Shown: positions 48,026 to 58,275, counted from the stretch's first letter. The stretch: 64,000 bases of DNA from an uncultured Bacteroidota bacterium (GCA_903847205.1 CAINDA010000044.1:62001-126000), one strand, 5' to 3'. The notes: generated by a model not told the origin, from the sequence alone. Numbers and translations are program-made.

Positions 48026-49881
48026 AAATAAATAATTTTAAAATACATTTTTTAATACGCCTGCTGATTTTTTGGCTTTTGTTTTTTGCGTTTTTTAGAG
48101 TTGTATTTATTATTTACCATCATACCAAAATCCCCGACGGACAGCATTCAGAAACAGGAATGAGTTTTTTTTATGCTCTTCGTCTTGATTTTTCAACTGC
48201 ATGCGCTGCTCTTACTTTCCCTTTTATATTTTGGGCATTCCAGCAATTTTTTAAACGCAGATTATTTCATCTTCTTAATCTCGGTTTTAATATTGGATGT
48301 ATTGCAATAGTTGCAATACTTAGCGTTGCAAATTTAAAAATATACGGCGATTGGGGTACTCCGCTCAGCGCAAGGGCTTTCAGCTATTTAATGTATCCCA
48401 AAGAAGTGCTTGCTTTTATTTCGGTTTGGTCCTTGACGCTTTTATTGGCAGCATGTGCTTTTTTTATTTACATCGGAATAAAAGCTTACCGAAGGTTTAT
48501 TACTAATTTTTCTTACCCTGTTGAAAATAGCAAATACAAAATTGCGCAGGTTGTTATTATACCAGTTCTGCTGGTAGTCGGTTACCGAGGCGGATTACAG
48601 CTGGCTCCTGTTAATGAAAGCTGTGCTTATTATTCTACTTTGGCAATAAACAATCACATTGCAACTAATAATATCTGGTATTTGGCGCATAGCATTGTTG
48701 AATCAAATGATGAAAAAAATCCATATGTTTTTATGGATGATAAAACAGCGAAAAAAATCACTGCCGGCTTATTTGAATCAACAGCTGATAAAACAAAAAT
48801 ATTTTCTAAAACCCAAAAGCCGAATATTGTAATTGTTATTCTAGAAAGCTGGACAGCAGATATCATAAAGGCGCTGGGCGGTGAAGAAAATGTAACCCCG
48901 CATTTTGATGAACTTCGTAAAGAAGGATTATTATTTACACAGATGTACGGAAGCGGTTTCAGAACGGAACAGGGGCTTGTATCGATCCTCAGCGGTTTTC
49001 CATCACAGCCTAATAATTCTATAATGACTACTCCGGATAAAGCCGAACGGCTGCCATCGCTTAATATTGAATTAGGGAAACAGGGCTACCAGTCTTCATT
49101 TTATTACGGGGGTGAAGTTGAATTTGCCAATATGAAATCATACCTGCTCAATACACATTTCGAAAAGATAATAGACAAAAATAATTTTGATAAAAATGAG
49201 CTGAACAGCAAATGGGGAGCTCATGATGAGTATGTTTTCAAGAAACAGCTCGATGGACTCAAGGATGAAAAACAGCCTTTCTTTTCGGTAGTTTTAACAT
49301 TAAGTACTCACGAACCATACGAAGTAACTATGCAGACTCCTTTCACTGGCGGTGAAGAAGCAGAGCGTTTTAAAAAGGCTGCATATTATACCGACTATTG
49401 TTTATTCAATTACTTTAATGAAGCAAAAAAGCAGCCTTGGTATAATAATACTATATTCATTCTCGTTGCTGATCACGGCCATCATTTACCTAAGAATAGA
49501 AATATGGATACCCCTGAAGGGCGCAGAATTACTGCAATGATAACAGGCGGTGCTCTTTTAGACAGTTTAAGAGGAAAAGAATTTAATAAAATAACAAATC
49601 AAAATGATATTCCTGCGGTTGTTTTAGGTGCATTAAAATTGCCTCACACTAATTTTGTATGGAGCAGAGATGTGTTTAATAAAGGCATAAAAGAATTTGC
49701 ATATTACTCAAATGAAAATGCCTTAGGCTGGGTTGCCCCGGAGCAGAATATTATTTATACTTTTAATTCAAAAAAAGTTGAGGGATTACAGGCGAAAACT
49801 GAAACTAAATTGAACGATACCATTTTAACTCAGGCGAAAGCATATCTGCAGACACTGTATGGTCAGTATTTATCGTATTAA
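48022..49881 (+). CDS. LTA synthase/sulfatase family membrane phosphotransferase, 619 aa
   Basis: About five N-terminal membrane segments (to residue 200) then an extracytoplasmic sulfatase-fold domain: metal ligand Glu275 in ILESWTAD, catalytic Thr315 in GSGFRTEQG, and Asp484/His485 in VADHGHH. This is the architecture of lipoteichoic-acid synthases and phosphoethanolamine or glycerol-phosphate transferases; Gram-negative relatives act on glycans or lipids in the periplasm. The start at 48022 overlaps the DUF2807 stop by four bases; an earlier frame opening at 47959 lies inside that gene and is not used. Substrate unknown. Confidence 0.88.
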   Translation: MKINNFKIHFLIRLLIFWLLFFAFFRVVFIIYHHTKIPDGQHSETGMSFFYALRLDFSTACAALTFPFIFWAFQQFFKRRLFHLLNLGFNIGCIAIVAILSVANLKIYGDWGTPLSARAFSYLMYPKEVLAFISVWSLTLLLAACAFFIYIGIKAYRRFITNFSYPVENSKYKIAQVVIIPVLLVVGYRGGLQLAPVNESCAYYSTLAINNHIATNNIWYLAHSIVESNDEKNPYVFMDDKTAKKITAGLFESTADKTKIFSKTQKPNIVIVILESWTADIIKALGGEENVTPHFDELRKEGLLFTQMYGSGFRTEQGLVSILSGFPSQPNNSIMTTPDKAERLPSLNIELGKQGYQSSFYYGGEVEFANMKSYLLNTHFEKIIDKNNFDKNELNSKWGAHDEYVFKKQLDGLKDEKQPFFSVVLTLSTHEPYEVTMQTPFTGGEEAERFKKAAYYTDYCLFNYFNEAKKQPWYNNTIFILVADHGHHLPKNRNMDTPEGRRITAMITGGALLDSLRGKEFNKITNQNDIPAVVLGALKLPHTNFVWSRDVFNKGIKEFAYYSNENALGWVAPEQNIIYTFNSKKVEGLQAKTETKLNDTILTQAKAYLQTLYGQYLSY

Positions 49882-49958
49882 ATGGTCTTTCACTTTAAAA
49901 GGTTTTCTGATTTCAGAAATGTGTACAATAAATATTTTAATTTATTGTTATCAAAGTA

Positions 49959-49991
49959 AGACCTGTCAGGTTTTAAAAACCTGACAGGTCT
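49959..49991. repeat. Perfect palindrome, 16-base arms (copy 1)
   Basis: agacctgtcaggtttt and its exact complement around a single A. The same 33 bases plus flanking taaata recur at 60529-60561. It lies between the LTA-synthase-like gene and the T9SS plug gene. No long T run; likely a dispersed palindromic repeat that could also act as a transcription end. Confidence 0.9.
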
Positions 49992-50050
49992 AAATAAAGA
50001 AAACTTTTTGTTCATCCTGCAATCTGCCGTTTAAATTTTTACATAATATA

Positions 50051-51415
50051 ATGCTGAACAAATCATCCGCCTGTTTTAATTTTTTGCTGTTTGTTTTTTT
50101 ATTTTGCAGTGCAATAAGCTATGCACAGAAAAATAAAAAGCCCGGATTATGGAAAGCTCTCAATACCCCTGCCGGAGCTGACACCACCGCCGAAGATTAT
50201 TATGGAAACGCTGCTATACGTTATGAAGATTATGTTTATAAGCCAGGCATTAAGTCCGTTCAGCTTCATGAAGAAAGTTTTGAGATGTCGCAGCCAATCC
50301 TTAAAATGGATTCGGAAGAAAAACTAAAATTAAGTTTTGATGATCTCGATGCCGGACTAAAAAATTACACATATACCTTTATTCACTGCAGTGCAGGCTG
50401 GGAACCTTCTGATTTAGCTCCTGCTGAATTCATTGATGGTTTTCCTGAAAATCAAATCAGCGATCATGCATACTCATACAATACAATCCAGCATTTTATA
50501 CATTACAGCTTTGTATTTCCAAATGAAAATCTGCGTTTTACTAAAAGCGGAAATTATATTTTGAAAGTTATTCAGGATGGCAAAGCAGATAATATTGTTT
50601 TGACAAGACGGTTCATGGTTTATCAAGACAAAGTAAATATTACAGCAAAAGTCACTCCCGCAAGCATTACCGAATACAGGGCCTTTAAACAGGAATTGGA
50701 TTTCACAGTCAATCACTCAGGTTATGTTATCACTAATCCTTATGAAGATCTTAAAATTGTGATGATGCAGAATAACCGCTGGGACAATGCCAAAACAAAC
50801 TTAAAGCCTCTATTTGTTAAAGATGATGAACTGGTATATGATTATGATGATGCAAATGTTTTTGACGGCGGCAATGAATTCCGGTATTTTGATATGAAAA
50901 GCATCCGCTATCATTCCGAAAAAATTGCTGATGTATTCAAAGATTCACTCGGCTATCATGTTACTTTATTAACGGATGAAAAACGGACATTCAAGCGCTA
51001 TTCTACTTACACAGATATTAATGGCAACTACTTGATTAAAGTGCAGGAAGGAACTAATTCTGAAGTGGAAGCTGAATACTGTTACGTCAATTTTTTTCTC
51101 GATTACAATGCCGTCTTAACGGATGGTAATTTATACTTGTATGGTTCATATAATGCCTGGAAATGCAATCAGGAAAATTTAATGCATTACAATCAAAAGC
51201 GCGGAGGATATGAATGTACCTTGTACTTAAAGCAGGGCTATTATAATTATGAATATGTATTTTTAAAAGACGGAACAACAGCTGCAGATCAAACCTTAAT
51301 TGAAGGAATGCACTACGAAACCGAAAACGATTATACCATCTATGTTTACCACCATCAGCAGGGAACTTTTTACGATCAGCTTATCGGCCTAAAACGTTTA
51401 AATTCCATCAAATAA
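50051..51415 (+). CDS. Type IX secretion system plug protein (DUF5103)
   Basis: Signal peptide (about 1-25, ending SYAQ) and the DUF5103 sequence: YVYKPGIKSVQLHEESFEMS, LSFDDLDAGLKNYTYTFIHC, FPENQISDHAYSYNT, HYSFVFPNENLRFTKSGNY and a C-terminal domain with YNAWKCNQENLMHYNQ and FYDQLIGL. In Flavobacterium the Plug protein closes the SprA (Sov) translocon from the periplasmic side, so this gene supports a working T9SS in the organism. Single gene. Confidence 0.88.
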   Translation: MLNKSSACFNFLLFVFLFCSAISYAQKNKKPGLWKALNTPAGADTTAEDYYGNAAIRYEDYVYKPGIKSVQLHEESFEMSQPILKMDSEEKLKLSFDDLDAGLKNYTYTFIHCSAGWEPSDLAPAEFIDGFPENQISDHAYSYNTIQHFIHYSFVFPNENLRFTKSGNYILKVIQDGKADNIVLTRRFMVYQDKVNITAKVTPASITEYRAFKQELDFTVNHSGYVITNPYEDLKIVMMQNNRWDNAKTNLKPLFVKDDELVYDYDDANVFDGGNEFRYFDMKSIRYHSEKIADVFKDSLGYHVTLLTDEKRTFKRYSTYTDINGNYLIKVQEGTNSEVEAEYCYVNFFLDYNAVLTDGNLYLYGSYNAWKCNQENLMHYNQKRGGYECTLYLKQGYYNYEYVFLKDGTTAADQTLIEGMHYETENDYTIYVYHHQQGTFYDQLIGLKRLNSIK

Positions 51416-51613
51416 AAGCCCCTAATTTCAGCTCACAGAGCCATTTAAGAATGAATGTCTGCGAGCCTCCTGCAAATGTGAATTCTGAATTTGCAGCCAG
51501 TAGTTATCCTGCCCCTTTAAAAATCTTTGGCTTAATCCTTGCGGTTATTGAAAAAGAAATGTTTAATATTGTGCAGATTCAATCAGCTGAAGTATTACAA
51601 GAAAAAAAATGTT

Positions 51614-52009
51614 ATGGGAACACATGCAGTGCAGGTTACACAGGGAATTAAAATAAGCGTTGAAACAAAATTCAGCGAAGAGAATTCCGATGCATCAAAA
51701 AGTCATTTTCTTTTTTTATATCAGATTACTATCGAAAACAAAAGCGATTATACTGTGCAGCTGATTGCACGGCACTGGGATATTTTTGATTCTAACAATA
51801 ACCACAGCGAAGTGGATGGCGAGGGTGTAGTAGGCAAACAGCCGGTGCTTGAGCCGGGCGAAATTTTTGAATACGAATCTGCATGCGGTCTTACCACTGA
51901 TATCGGTAAAATGAAGGGTACTTATTTAATGGAACGCAAAGTTGATAAAACACCTTTTTTTGTTACCATTCCCGAGTTCGAATTAATGGTTCCTCAAAGG
52001 CTGAATTAA
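51614..52009 (+). CDS. apaG: ApaG (DUF525) protein
   Basis: Small cytoplasmic fibronectin-III-like protein: ITIENKSDYTVQLIARHWDI, GEGVVGKQPVLEPGEIFEY and a final FFVTIPEFELMVP. Length 131 aa from the ATG at 51614 matches the family; an earlier frame opening at 51539 adds 25 residues of non-family sequence and is rejected. ApaG was linked to Co/Mg phenotypes in enterics but its biochemical role is not settled. Confidence 0.93.
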   Translation: MGTHAVQVTQGIKISVETKFSEENSDASKSHFLFLYQITIENKSDYTVQLIARHWDIFDSNNNHSEVDGEGVVGKQPVLEPGEIFEYESACGLTTDIGKMKGTYLMERKVDKTPFFVTIPEFELMVPQRLN

Positions 52010-52071
52010 TGGGGGGGGGATTGGGATGTTTTTAAATTCACGCTCTGCAAATTGCCAATCAGTCTGCCCTT

Positions 52072-52527
52072 TTAGCGATTAAATTTTTCCTGCAGCATTT
52101 TTCCTGCAATTTTATCTATCGGGAGCGTAAAATCATTCTCGCTTATTTCATTTAGATTCTTCCAGCGGAAAAGCTGTGAATACTTGGTTTTGCTGATGAA
52201 ATCAAACTGTTTGTCAGTTGTTTTGATTTTAAAAAGTGAAGCGGGCTTTACAAGGTAGTAAATACTGATAATCTGGTGGTCGGGACTGAATGCGGACTGC
52301 TGGAAAAAATCAGTAGTATAAAAATGCTCAATTATTTCAATTTCATTGGCCGTTTCCTCAATAAATTCGCGTTTTACACAATCAATAGCTCCTTCTCCAA
52401 ACTCTAAACCGCCTCCCGGAAATTTTGTTATTTCTTTCCCTTTTATCAATTCATCACTTAATAATACCTGATTATCTGTATTGATCAATATGCCGTAAAC
52501 ACGTATGTTAAAATGTTTTAATGCCAT
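52072..52527 (-). CDS. Nudix hydrolase, 151 aa
   Basis: The Nudix box is complete: GGGLEFGEGAIDCVKREF then IEETANE, i.e. GX5EX7REUXEEXGU with Ala for the last Gly position. The N-terminus FNIRVYGILINTDNQVLL is the usual first strand. The substrate class (sugar-nucleotide, dinucleotide or oxidised nucleotide) cannot be told. It converges on apaG across a 62-base gap with a run of eight G. Confidence 0.9.
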   Translation of the reverse strand: MALKHFNIRVYGILINTDNQVLLSDELIKGKEITKFPGGGLEFGEGAIDCVKREFIEETANEIEIIEHFYTTDFFQQSAFSPDHQIISIYYLVKPASLFKIKTTDKQFDFISKTKYSQLFRWKNLNEISENDFTLPIDKIAGKMLQEKFNR

Positions 52528-52566
52528 AAAAAATTTGTTTTTATTTGGCTGCGCGAGAGTTTCCTG

Positions 52567-53301
52567 CTACTTCACCTTCTGCATAAAAATTGTCATCGCC
52601 TGCCAATATTCGCGGTAGCCCGGATTCACTTTCCATAAAGCTTTAGAACCATGCACTCCCTTTTCAGCAGGAATGAACTGCTGCTTTTTTTCTGATTTCA
52701 TTGAATTAAACAATATCCCCGCTGTGCCAGCTTCATCCTGCGAAGACGAAATAAATACAGGTTTATCAAATTGCTTGATTGCATCTTTTAAATTTAACTG
52801 CGCTCCAAAATATTCAGCCGGACTAAAGGCAATTACGGCTTTAACGTTATCATTTGCCACGCCTATTTTTAAGGCTAAAGAAGCGGTGTAGGAACTCCCA
52901 ACCACAATCACTTTTTTATGGCTTTTCTCAAACGCATAATCAATTGCTGCAACAATATCCTGTTCTGCATCGAGGTAAGTTGTTTTTTTGCTTTGTGTTT
53001 TCGCAGCTAATACGGTTTCATTTTTCACTTCGTTAATTTTATCACCCGAACGGGAATCAACAGCAATGCAGTTGTATCTGAATTTCGTAAATTTTGGAGC
53101 AGTTTCATTATACTCCCCCCGGCTGGAACCGCCCTGATGACAGAGAATCATATAAGGCAGGGTATCACTGATAAAATAAAGATCGGCAGTAACATTCAAT
53201 CCGTCTTTCGCTGTAAAAGAAATTATTTTTTGTGCCTTTAAAAGAGCGGTATTAAAAAAAGAACAAACTGCTATTAAAAACGCAAAGGATATTTTTCTCA
53301 T
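52567..53301 (-). CDS. Secreted alpha/beta hydrolase, 244 aa
   Basis: Signal peptide (about 1-24, ending LLKAQ) then an alpha/beta-hydrolase core: LCHQGGSSRGEYNETAP (oxyanion loop), VVGSSYTASLAL with the likely nucleophile serine, SSSQDEAG (acid) and KGVHGSKAL (His). It is periplasmic or exported, unlike the hydrolase at 14278. The ATG at 53301 starts the signal peptide; the frame opening at 53316 adds five residues. Substrate unknown. Confidence 0.75.
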   Translation of the reverse strand: MRKISFAFLIAVCSFFNTALLKAQKIISFTAKDGLNVTADLYFISDTLPYMILCHQGGSSRGEYNETAPKFTKFRYNCIAVDSRSGDKINEVKNETVLAAKTQSKKTTYLDAEQDIVAAIDYAFEKSHKKVIVVGSSYTASLALKIGVANDNVKAVIAFSPAEYFGAQLNLKDAIKQFDKPVFISSSQDEAGTAGILFNSMKSEKKQQFIPAEKGVHGSKALWKVNPGYREYWQAMTIFMQKVK

Positions 53302-53365
53302 AATTAATTTTACCAATAAAAAAGCTATCCTAAAAAATTATCCTTAACGGATTTGAACACTTCTT

Positions 53366-56300
53366 CTAACGAAGTAAGGTCACAGATCCATTTAAATCAA
53401 TGTATTCTCCCTTTGAATTTTTATAACGGACAATATATATATATACGCCTGGCTCGCATTTGGCGCCCCCGGCAGTGCCATCCCATCCTTGATTTACCTG
53501 GCTTGAAGTAAATATCTGAGTACCCCATCGGTCGAATACCGAAAACTCATATTCTGTGAAATTAACATAGGTTGTAACAGGCACAAAAACTTTATTAAAA
53601 TCTCCTGCCGGCCTGAAAGCGTTTGGAATAAATACTTTTGGATCCTGATAAGCCTCTGCAACATTTGACAAACTGTTTTCTGTGAAATTGTAAATATCTC
53701 CCATTCCTTCAACAGCTTCAATATAATAATCAAACACTCCCTGGCCGCTCAACAGCAATGAAACATCATCAGTAAATGTGTTTGTTCCTGAACCGCTGAA
53801 AGGAATACCTGTTATAAGAGGAACAGGATTTATAACTCCGTCAATTCCTCTATAAATATTATAATGATCAACACCTCCAAGCCAAATTTCAAAATCATTC
53901 CAGGTTAACGTGTTTATCATGGTTATGCTGTTACCGATGGCAGTTAATAAAATAGTCCTGTCGGTATTGGTTTCCAGACCGTCGTAGCCGCAACTGTCAA
54001 CATTTATTATTTTGTAATAATAGCTGCTCACATCAGTAAGCGCAGTATTGTCGCTGTATGCGATAGGTGTTGAAGTACTTGCGGGTACAGTGCCGATATG
54101 CACAAAATGAGCAATGTTGTTATCGGGTGACCGCATCACTTTATAATTTAATGTAGATGCAGCAGCATCAATATGACAGGTTAAATCAACCTGGTTAGGT
54201 GCAGTTACGCTTACTTTCCTCAAATAAGAAAACTGGGGAGGCAGAGGAGTAGCAGAAAAAAAAGTTATCCGGTTGGACGATGTTGTTTTTGTTCCTGATG
54301 TATCAACTGCTGTTATTTTATAATATGTATTTAAACGAGGAGCAAGTGAAGTAACGTTATAAGTAAGCGTTCCTGCAGGTACAGTGGCTATCAGCGTATA
54401 CGGCCCCGACTGGCCGACTAAAGACTGGTATATATTATAAGATGCCAAACCGTTTCCTAAACCGGTATATGCTGTCCAGTTAAGCGCCACACTGCGTTTG
54501 CAAATATCTGCAGCTGAAGTTAAATACATGGTGCTGTAAATAGTTCCTAACGGGCTTATGTTGCTGCAGCTGTCGAACGCAGCAAGGCGGTATTGTTCAG
54601 AGCCTGCACCGGCAGCAGAGGCTAAATAATTTAAAGAGGTGCTGTTAATTCCGTAAACAGTATCAATAGGAATCCAGCCGGTGCCGTTAAATTTATAAAT
54701 TACATAGGCTTTTACATCGGGAGAGGGGCTCACCTTCCAGCTTATTATTGCCTTATTGCTGTCGTCAACGCTTAAAGTATCCAAAACGGGAATTGCCGGA
54801 ACAATTGTATTTTGAAATATTCCGCCGTCAATCGATGATACTGAAGTACAGCCACTATTATCAGCAATTTCAACTCTGTAATGGAGGGTTGCATTGCATA
54901 CAAAAATAGAATCAATATAACTCAAATTTGATGTTGTATGAAGAAGTGTCCAAACTCCAGCAGGATACTCCTGGTAAATATTATAAATGCCCGCAGAAGT
55001 AGGCAGGTTGGGCGAATGAACCGGATTCCAGGATAATACAGCTGTTCCGTTTCCCGGATTTAAAACATTTAAATGTATGGAGCTTATAGTGTCTGCAGGA
55101 GAATACACCTGACCGAAGCATCCTGATCGGGTTTCGATATAATAGTAAACAGGTGCCGTATTTCCGTTTGCAGTTAAATCTATAAAAGAGGTGGTGCTGT
55201 ACGTAAAGATGCTGTCAATATCAGTAAATGGGCCCGTCGGTGAATTCGACCTGAAGATATGATAACTGTTAAATGTGTTCCCGGGATCAGGAGGGGTAGT
55301 CCAGCTGAGGCTGATATTGCCGTTCGGCAGAACCGACACGCAGTTTGGATCAGGTGATTTAACAATAGGGTTAGCCAATACTGTAATTGAAACGGTAGAA
55401 ATATTTTCGGCAGGTGCCGGACAAAAATCATCTTTCACTCTGAATACAAACGTGTAAGTATTGGATACTGTTGCACACCTAGTGTTGTACGAAATATGAT
55501 TACAGCTTGTCTGCCAGTTGAAAGTTGTACTGATATTTGTGGCTGCCGATGAGGGCAGACTGCTGGTTAATGTTGCACATGGCGGATTTAAACAGCCTGA
55601 TGCCACATTTGTAAACCCCGCGCCGAATTGGGTGCCAGATGCGTTAATGGTTAAAGATTGAGGAGTAACACCGTCCGCAAGGAAGCCCGGATCATTTGCA
55701 TTTAAAGTGAAACTGACTAAAGTACCTGCAGGAACAGTGGTTTGGTATGAAGTATAAGTTACTGTCGGCATACTGTTAACAGCACAGGGAAGTAATACTA
55801 CCTGAATTTCGCGGTATATTTCAGATACCAAAACGCCGCATTTCCATGATTCTACTTTCACATTTGTAACAAAATAGCCTTGTGTGAAAGAAGTAAAAGA
55901 AATTTCTCCTGTTAAAGGATTTATTGACGCAGGAATGTTTGCCGGATTCTGTGTTGTTCCCGGAAGCGGGCTGTTAAAGGTATACCCTCCTGCAAAAGGC
56001 ACTGGCGCCGGGTCAGTAGGCGGATTGAAAACTGTCATGCTGATAGTTTGCTTTAAAGGCTCAGCCCATGAAAAAGAAATTGAATCTAAATCAGTATCAA
56101 AAGCATTGTGATTGTATTTAAAAGGAGAACCCAGGCAGATAACTGTACTGGGGCTCTCTAAAAACGTGGGTGATGAATCGAAGCAGGGATCGGCATTTTG
56201 GCCATGAAAAGAATACATAATTGCACGAAGAGTAAAACCGTACGAACTTGCATTTGTTAAATTCGAGAGAGAACCGTTTCTGCAGCAGTCGGAATATGCG

Positions 56301-56767
56301 AATACCCAGCCTTGAGGCGGAGGGATGCCTGCTAAAGTTATTGGCGCCGATTCAAAAACTGATTCTTCTACCGCACCTGCAATAGGGCTTCCGCTATTAG
56401 GCCAGCCGGTCTGCGTCTGCGCATTGGAGCAGGAAATAGCAGGCCCTGCGGCGTTGCATACCGGTGATATATCAGAAAAAGTACTGCGGGTTAAATTAAT
56501 TGTTGATACCGTTGGATGATTAAATACAAGTAATGAAACTGTAGTAGGGGTGTTAATGCCGTTGCAGTCGCGGTACAATTTTAAAGTAAAAATATACTGT
56601 CCGTTGCCCTGGCAGGCCCATGTTATTTCGCCGCCCATTAAATGAGAAGCTTTTGCATTGAAAGAAAATAAAGATGAAAACAGCATTATCAGAAAAAAAC
56701 ACCTGCAAAGCTTTCTCCTTATAAGGGAGAGTGAGTCTGTAAGGATTATTTCAGTTGATGATTTCAT
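53366..56767 (-). CDS. T9SS type B (gliding-motility-associated C-terminal) surface protein, 1133 aa
   Basis: Large secreted protein. After a signal region near residues 20-42 (FFLIMLFSSLFSFNAKAS) comes an N-terminal domain (SHLMGGEITWACQGNGQYIF) frequent in Bacteroidota surface proteins, then several fibronectin-III-like domains (repeated LSWTTPPDPGNTFNSYHIF, LSWNPVHS, ISWKVSPSPDVKAYVIYKF). The C-terminus is a type B sorting domain: VFIPNAFRPAGDFNKVF, FSVFDRWGTQIF, GWDGTAGG and GVYIYIVRY. Likely an adhesin or structural filament exported by T9SS. Confidence 0.9.
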   Translation of the reverse strand: MKSSTEIILTDSLSLIRRKLCRCFFLIMLFSSLFSFNAKASHLMGGEITWACQGNGQYIFTLKLYRDCNGINTPTTVSLLVFNHPTVSTINLTRSTFSDISPVCNAAGPAISCSNAQTQTGWPNSGSPIAGAVEESVFESAPITLAGIPPPQGWVFAYSDCCRNGSLSNLTNASSYGFTLRAIMYSFHGQNADPCFDSSPTFLESPSTVICLGSPFKYNHNAFDTDLDSISFSWAEPLKQTISMTVFNPPTDPAPVPFAGGYTFNSPLPGTTQNPANIPASINPLTGEISFTSFTQGYFVTNVKVESWKCGVLVSEIYREIQVVLLPCAVNSMPTVTYTSYQTTVPAGTLVSFTLNANDPGFLADGVTPQSLTINASGTQFGAGFTNVASGCLNPPCATLTSSLPSSAATNISTTFNWQTSCNHISYNTRCATVSNTYTFVFRVKDDFCPAPAENISTVSITVLANPIVKSPDPNCVSVLPNGNISLSWTTPPDPGNTFNSYHIFRSNSPTGPFTDIDSIFTYSTTSFIDLTANGNTAPVYYYIETRSGCFGQVYSPADTISSIHLNVLNPGNGTAVLSWNPVHSPNLPTSAGIYNIYQEYPAGVWTLLHTTSNLSYIDSIFVCNATLHYRVEIADNSGCTSVSSIDGGIFQNTIVPAIPVLDTLSVDDSNKAIISWKVSPSPDVKAYVIYKFNGTGWIPIDTVYGINSTSLNYLASAAGAGSEQYRLAAFDSCSNISPLGTIYSTMYLTSAADICKRSVALNWTAYTGLGNGLASYNIYQSLVGQSGPYTLIATVPAGTLTYNVTSLAPRLNTYYKITAVDTSGTKTTSSNRITFFSATPLPPQFSYLRKVSVTAPNQVDLTCHIDAAASTLNYKVMRSPDNNIAHFVHIGTVPASTSTPIAYSDNTALTDVSSYYYKIINVDSCGYDGLETNTDRTILLTAIGNSITMINTLTWNDFEIWLGGVDHYNIYRGIDGVINPVPLITGIPFSGSGTNTFTDDVSLLLSGQGVFDYYIEAVEGMGDIYNFTENSLSNVAEAYQDPKVFIPNAFRPAGDFNKVFVPVTTYVNFTEYEFSVFDRWGTQIFTSSQVNQGWDGTAGGAKCEPGVYIYIVRYKNSKGEYIDLNGSVTLLR

Positions 56768-56828
56768 CTTTTATTTTATTCTATTCTATTCTCTTTTTTA
56801 AAATTCGGTATTCGAAAAATGTCTTTTT

Positions 56829-58118
56829 CTATTTTTTACCAGCCACTAATTCCAGCATACTGTCCTTATCAAAATAGGCATTAGCTAAATTACGAAGTTT
56901 AGATGCCGAAATCTCTTTAATGGTTGCAATGTAATTATCAAAATAATCGTATTGTAAATTATATTCCATAATGCCTTTAAACCTTTCTGCCAAAGCAAAA
57001 GGGCCGTCAATACTTCTTAAAAAAGTTCCCAGAAGGTAATTTTTCACCAGTTGTAATTCATCTTCAGGAACAAGTTCCTGACGTAAACGATTCATTTCGA
57101 AATATATTTCATTAATTGCATTCTGACACACCTCCACTCCTACTTCGGTTGCAATAAAAAAGTATCCTGAGTTTTGGAGAGATACAATGCCGGACCCTAT
57201 ACCATAAGTATAGCCCTTATCTTCACGGATATTTGACATTAAACGGGAACCGAAATAGCCGCCGAAAATAGTATTTAATATCTGTAAGGATTGAAAATCG
57301 GGGTGGGTTTTATTGAACAGCACTTTGCCTATCCGGATGGCGGACTGCACAGCATCTTCTTTAAAAACTAAATGACTGTGTTCTTCTGAAGTAACAATCT
57401 TCGGGATGCTTTTGCTGCTTAAATCGGTTTCTGCATTCCAGTCATTACCTCCGAAATGATTATCCAGCAGGCCGAATACATCATCATCTACTTTTCCGGC
57501 CAAAATAATTTTGCAGTTTGAAGCACGGTAATATTTTGAATAGAAATCTTTCAAATGCGATTTATCGATTGCATCAAAATCGGATTCTTTTACATTTATT
57601 CCGTAAGGATGTTTTTCGCCGAACAGCAGTTCAGTGAACCGTTTGCGGGCTATATTAGCAACCTTTTGATTGTTCACATAAAAGGCCTGCTTTTTATTCC
57701 GGATATGGGTATCCAACTCATTCTTCGGGAAAACAGAATCTTTGATCAGCTGTTCCACAACCGGCAGGGTTGATTTTAAATGTTTGTTAAGGGTATATAA
57801 AACAATGGAGGCGCTGTCCTGTGAAACGCCAGTTTCGAGGAAAGCTCCGTAATAATCAATTTTTTCGGCAATCTGTGCTGCAGTTAATTTTGATGTGCCT
57901 TCTTCCATCATTGCATTTACGGTAGAAGCCTGCAGCGGAATCTCCTGCTGGTACATACCTGCCGAAAATAAAAATTCTATTTTAATAAGTTCCTGAGTGC
58001 CGGCATTGATGGAGTAAACAGGTATATTGTTGCGCAGACGCTGTTCGCCGGCATGTATCATTTGTATTTTTTCTACCGTTTTAAATGCCGGTGATTGTTT
58101 TCTATCGAGTGTAAGCAT
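56829..58118 (-). CDS. M16 (insulinase-like) peptidase-family protein lacking HxxEH
   Basis: M16 fold: ELIKIEFLFSAGMYQQEIPLQ at the start, AFLETGVSQDSASIVLY, LFGEKHPYG, and a C-terminal half with LQILNTIFGGYFGSRLMSNI and REDKGYTYGIGSGI. At the place of the zinc motif HxxEH the sequence has ASTVNAMMEEG, so it should be the non-catalytic subunit of an M16B pair, whose active partner is normally adjacent. No partner is seen here: upstream lies a tandem array and then UbiD, downstream a T9SS gene. No signal peptide. Confidence 0.85.
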   Translation of the reverse strand: MLTLDRKQSPAFKTVEKIQMIHAGEQRLRNNIPVYSINAGTQELIKIEFLFSAGMYQQEIPLQASTVNAMMEEGTSKLTAAQIAEKIDYYGAFLETGVSQDSASIVLYTLNKHLKSTLPVVEQLIKDSVFPKNELDTHIRNKKQAFYVNNQKVANIARKRFTELLFGEKHPYGINVKESDFDAIDKSHLKDFYSKYYRASNCKIILAGKVDDDVFGLLDNHFGGNDWNAETDLSSKSIPKIVTSEEHSHLVFKEDAVQSAIRIGKVLFNKTHPDFQSLQILNTIFGGYFGSRLMSNIREDKGYTYGIGSGIVSLQNSGYFFIATEVGVEVCQNAINEIYFEMNRLRQELVPEDELQLVKNYLLGTFLRSIDGPFALAERFKGIMEYNLQYDYFDNYIATIKEISASKLRNLANAYFDKDSMLELVAGKK

Positions 58119-58212
58119 GGTGCAGGGTTTAAATTTCTTTATATGATTAAAGAAGAATATTTAATGAGAGTAAAGGTAAGTGTTTTGGGAAAGCGGTTTG
58201 AGGTTTTTTATT

Positions 58213-58272
58213 GAGTGTCTTGTGGTTTTATAAATGAAAAAAAAATTCATTTACGCACTTTTTGGGACACTC
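58213..58272. repeat. Nested inverted repeats flanking the start of the tandem array
   Basis: gagtgtc (58213-58219) pairs with gacactc (58266-58272); inside it taaatgaa (58231-58238) pairs with ttcattta (58246-58253). The structure ends four bases before the 21-bp tandem array. It may be a terminator-like stem or the edge of a repeat element. Confidence 0.45.
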
Positions 58273-58275
58273 TCC

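Noticed and set aside
51451-51651. 66-codon plus-strand frame before apaG
   Set aside because: It overlaps the true apaG start in another frame and has no signal, domain or start context.
52011-52018. Run of eight G as a phase-variation tract
   Set aside because: It lies between the stops of two convergent genes and cannot alter a reading frame.
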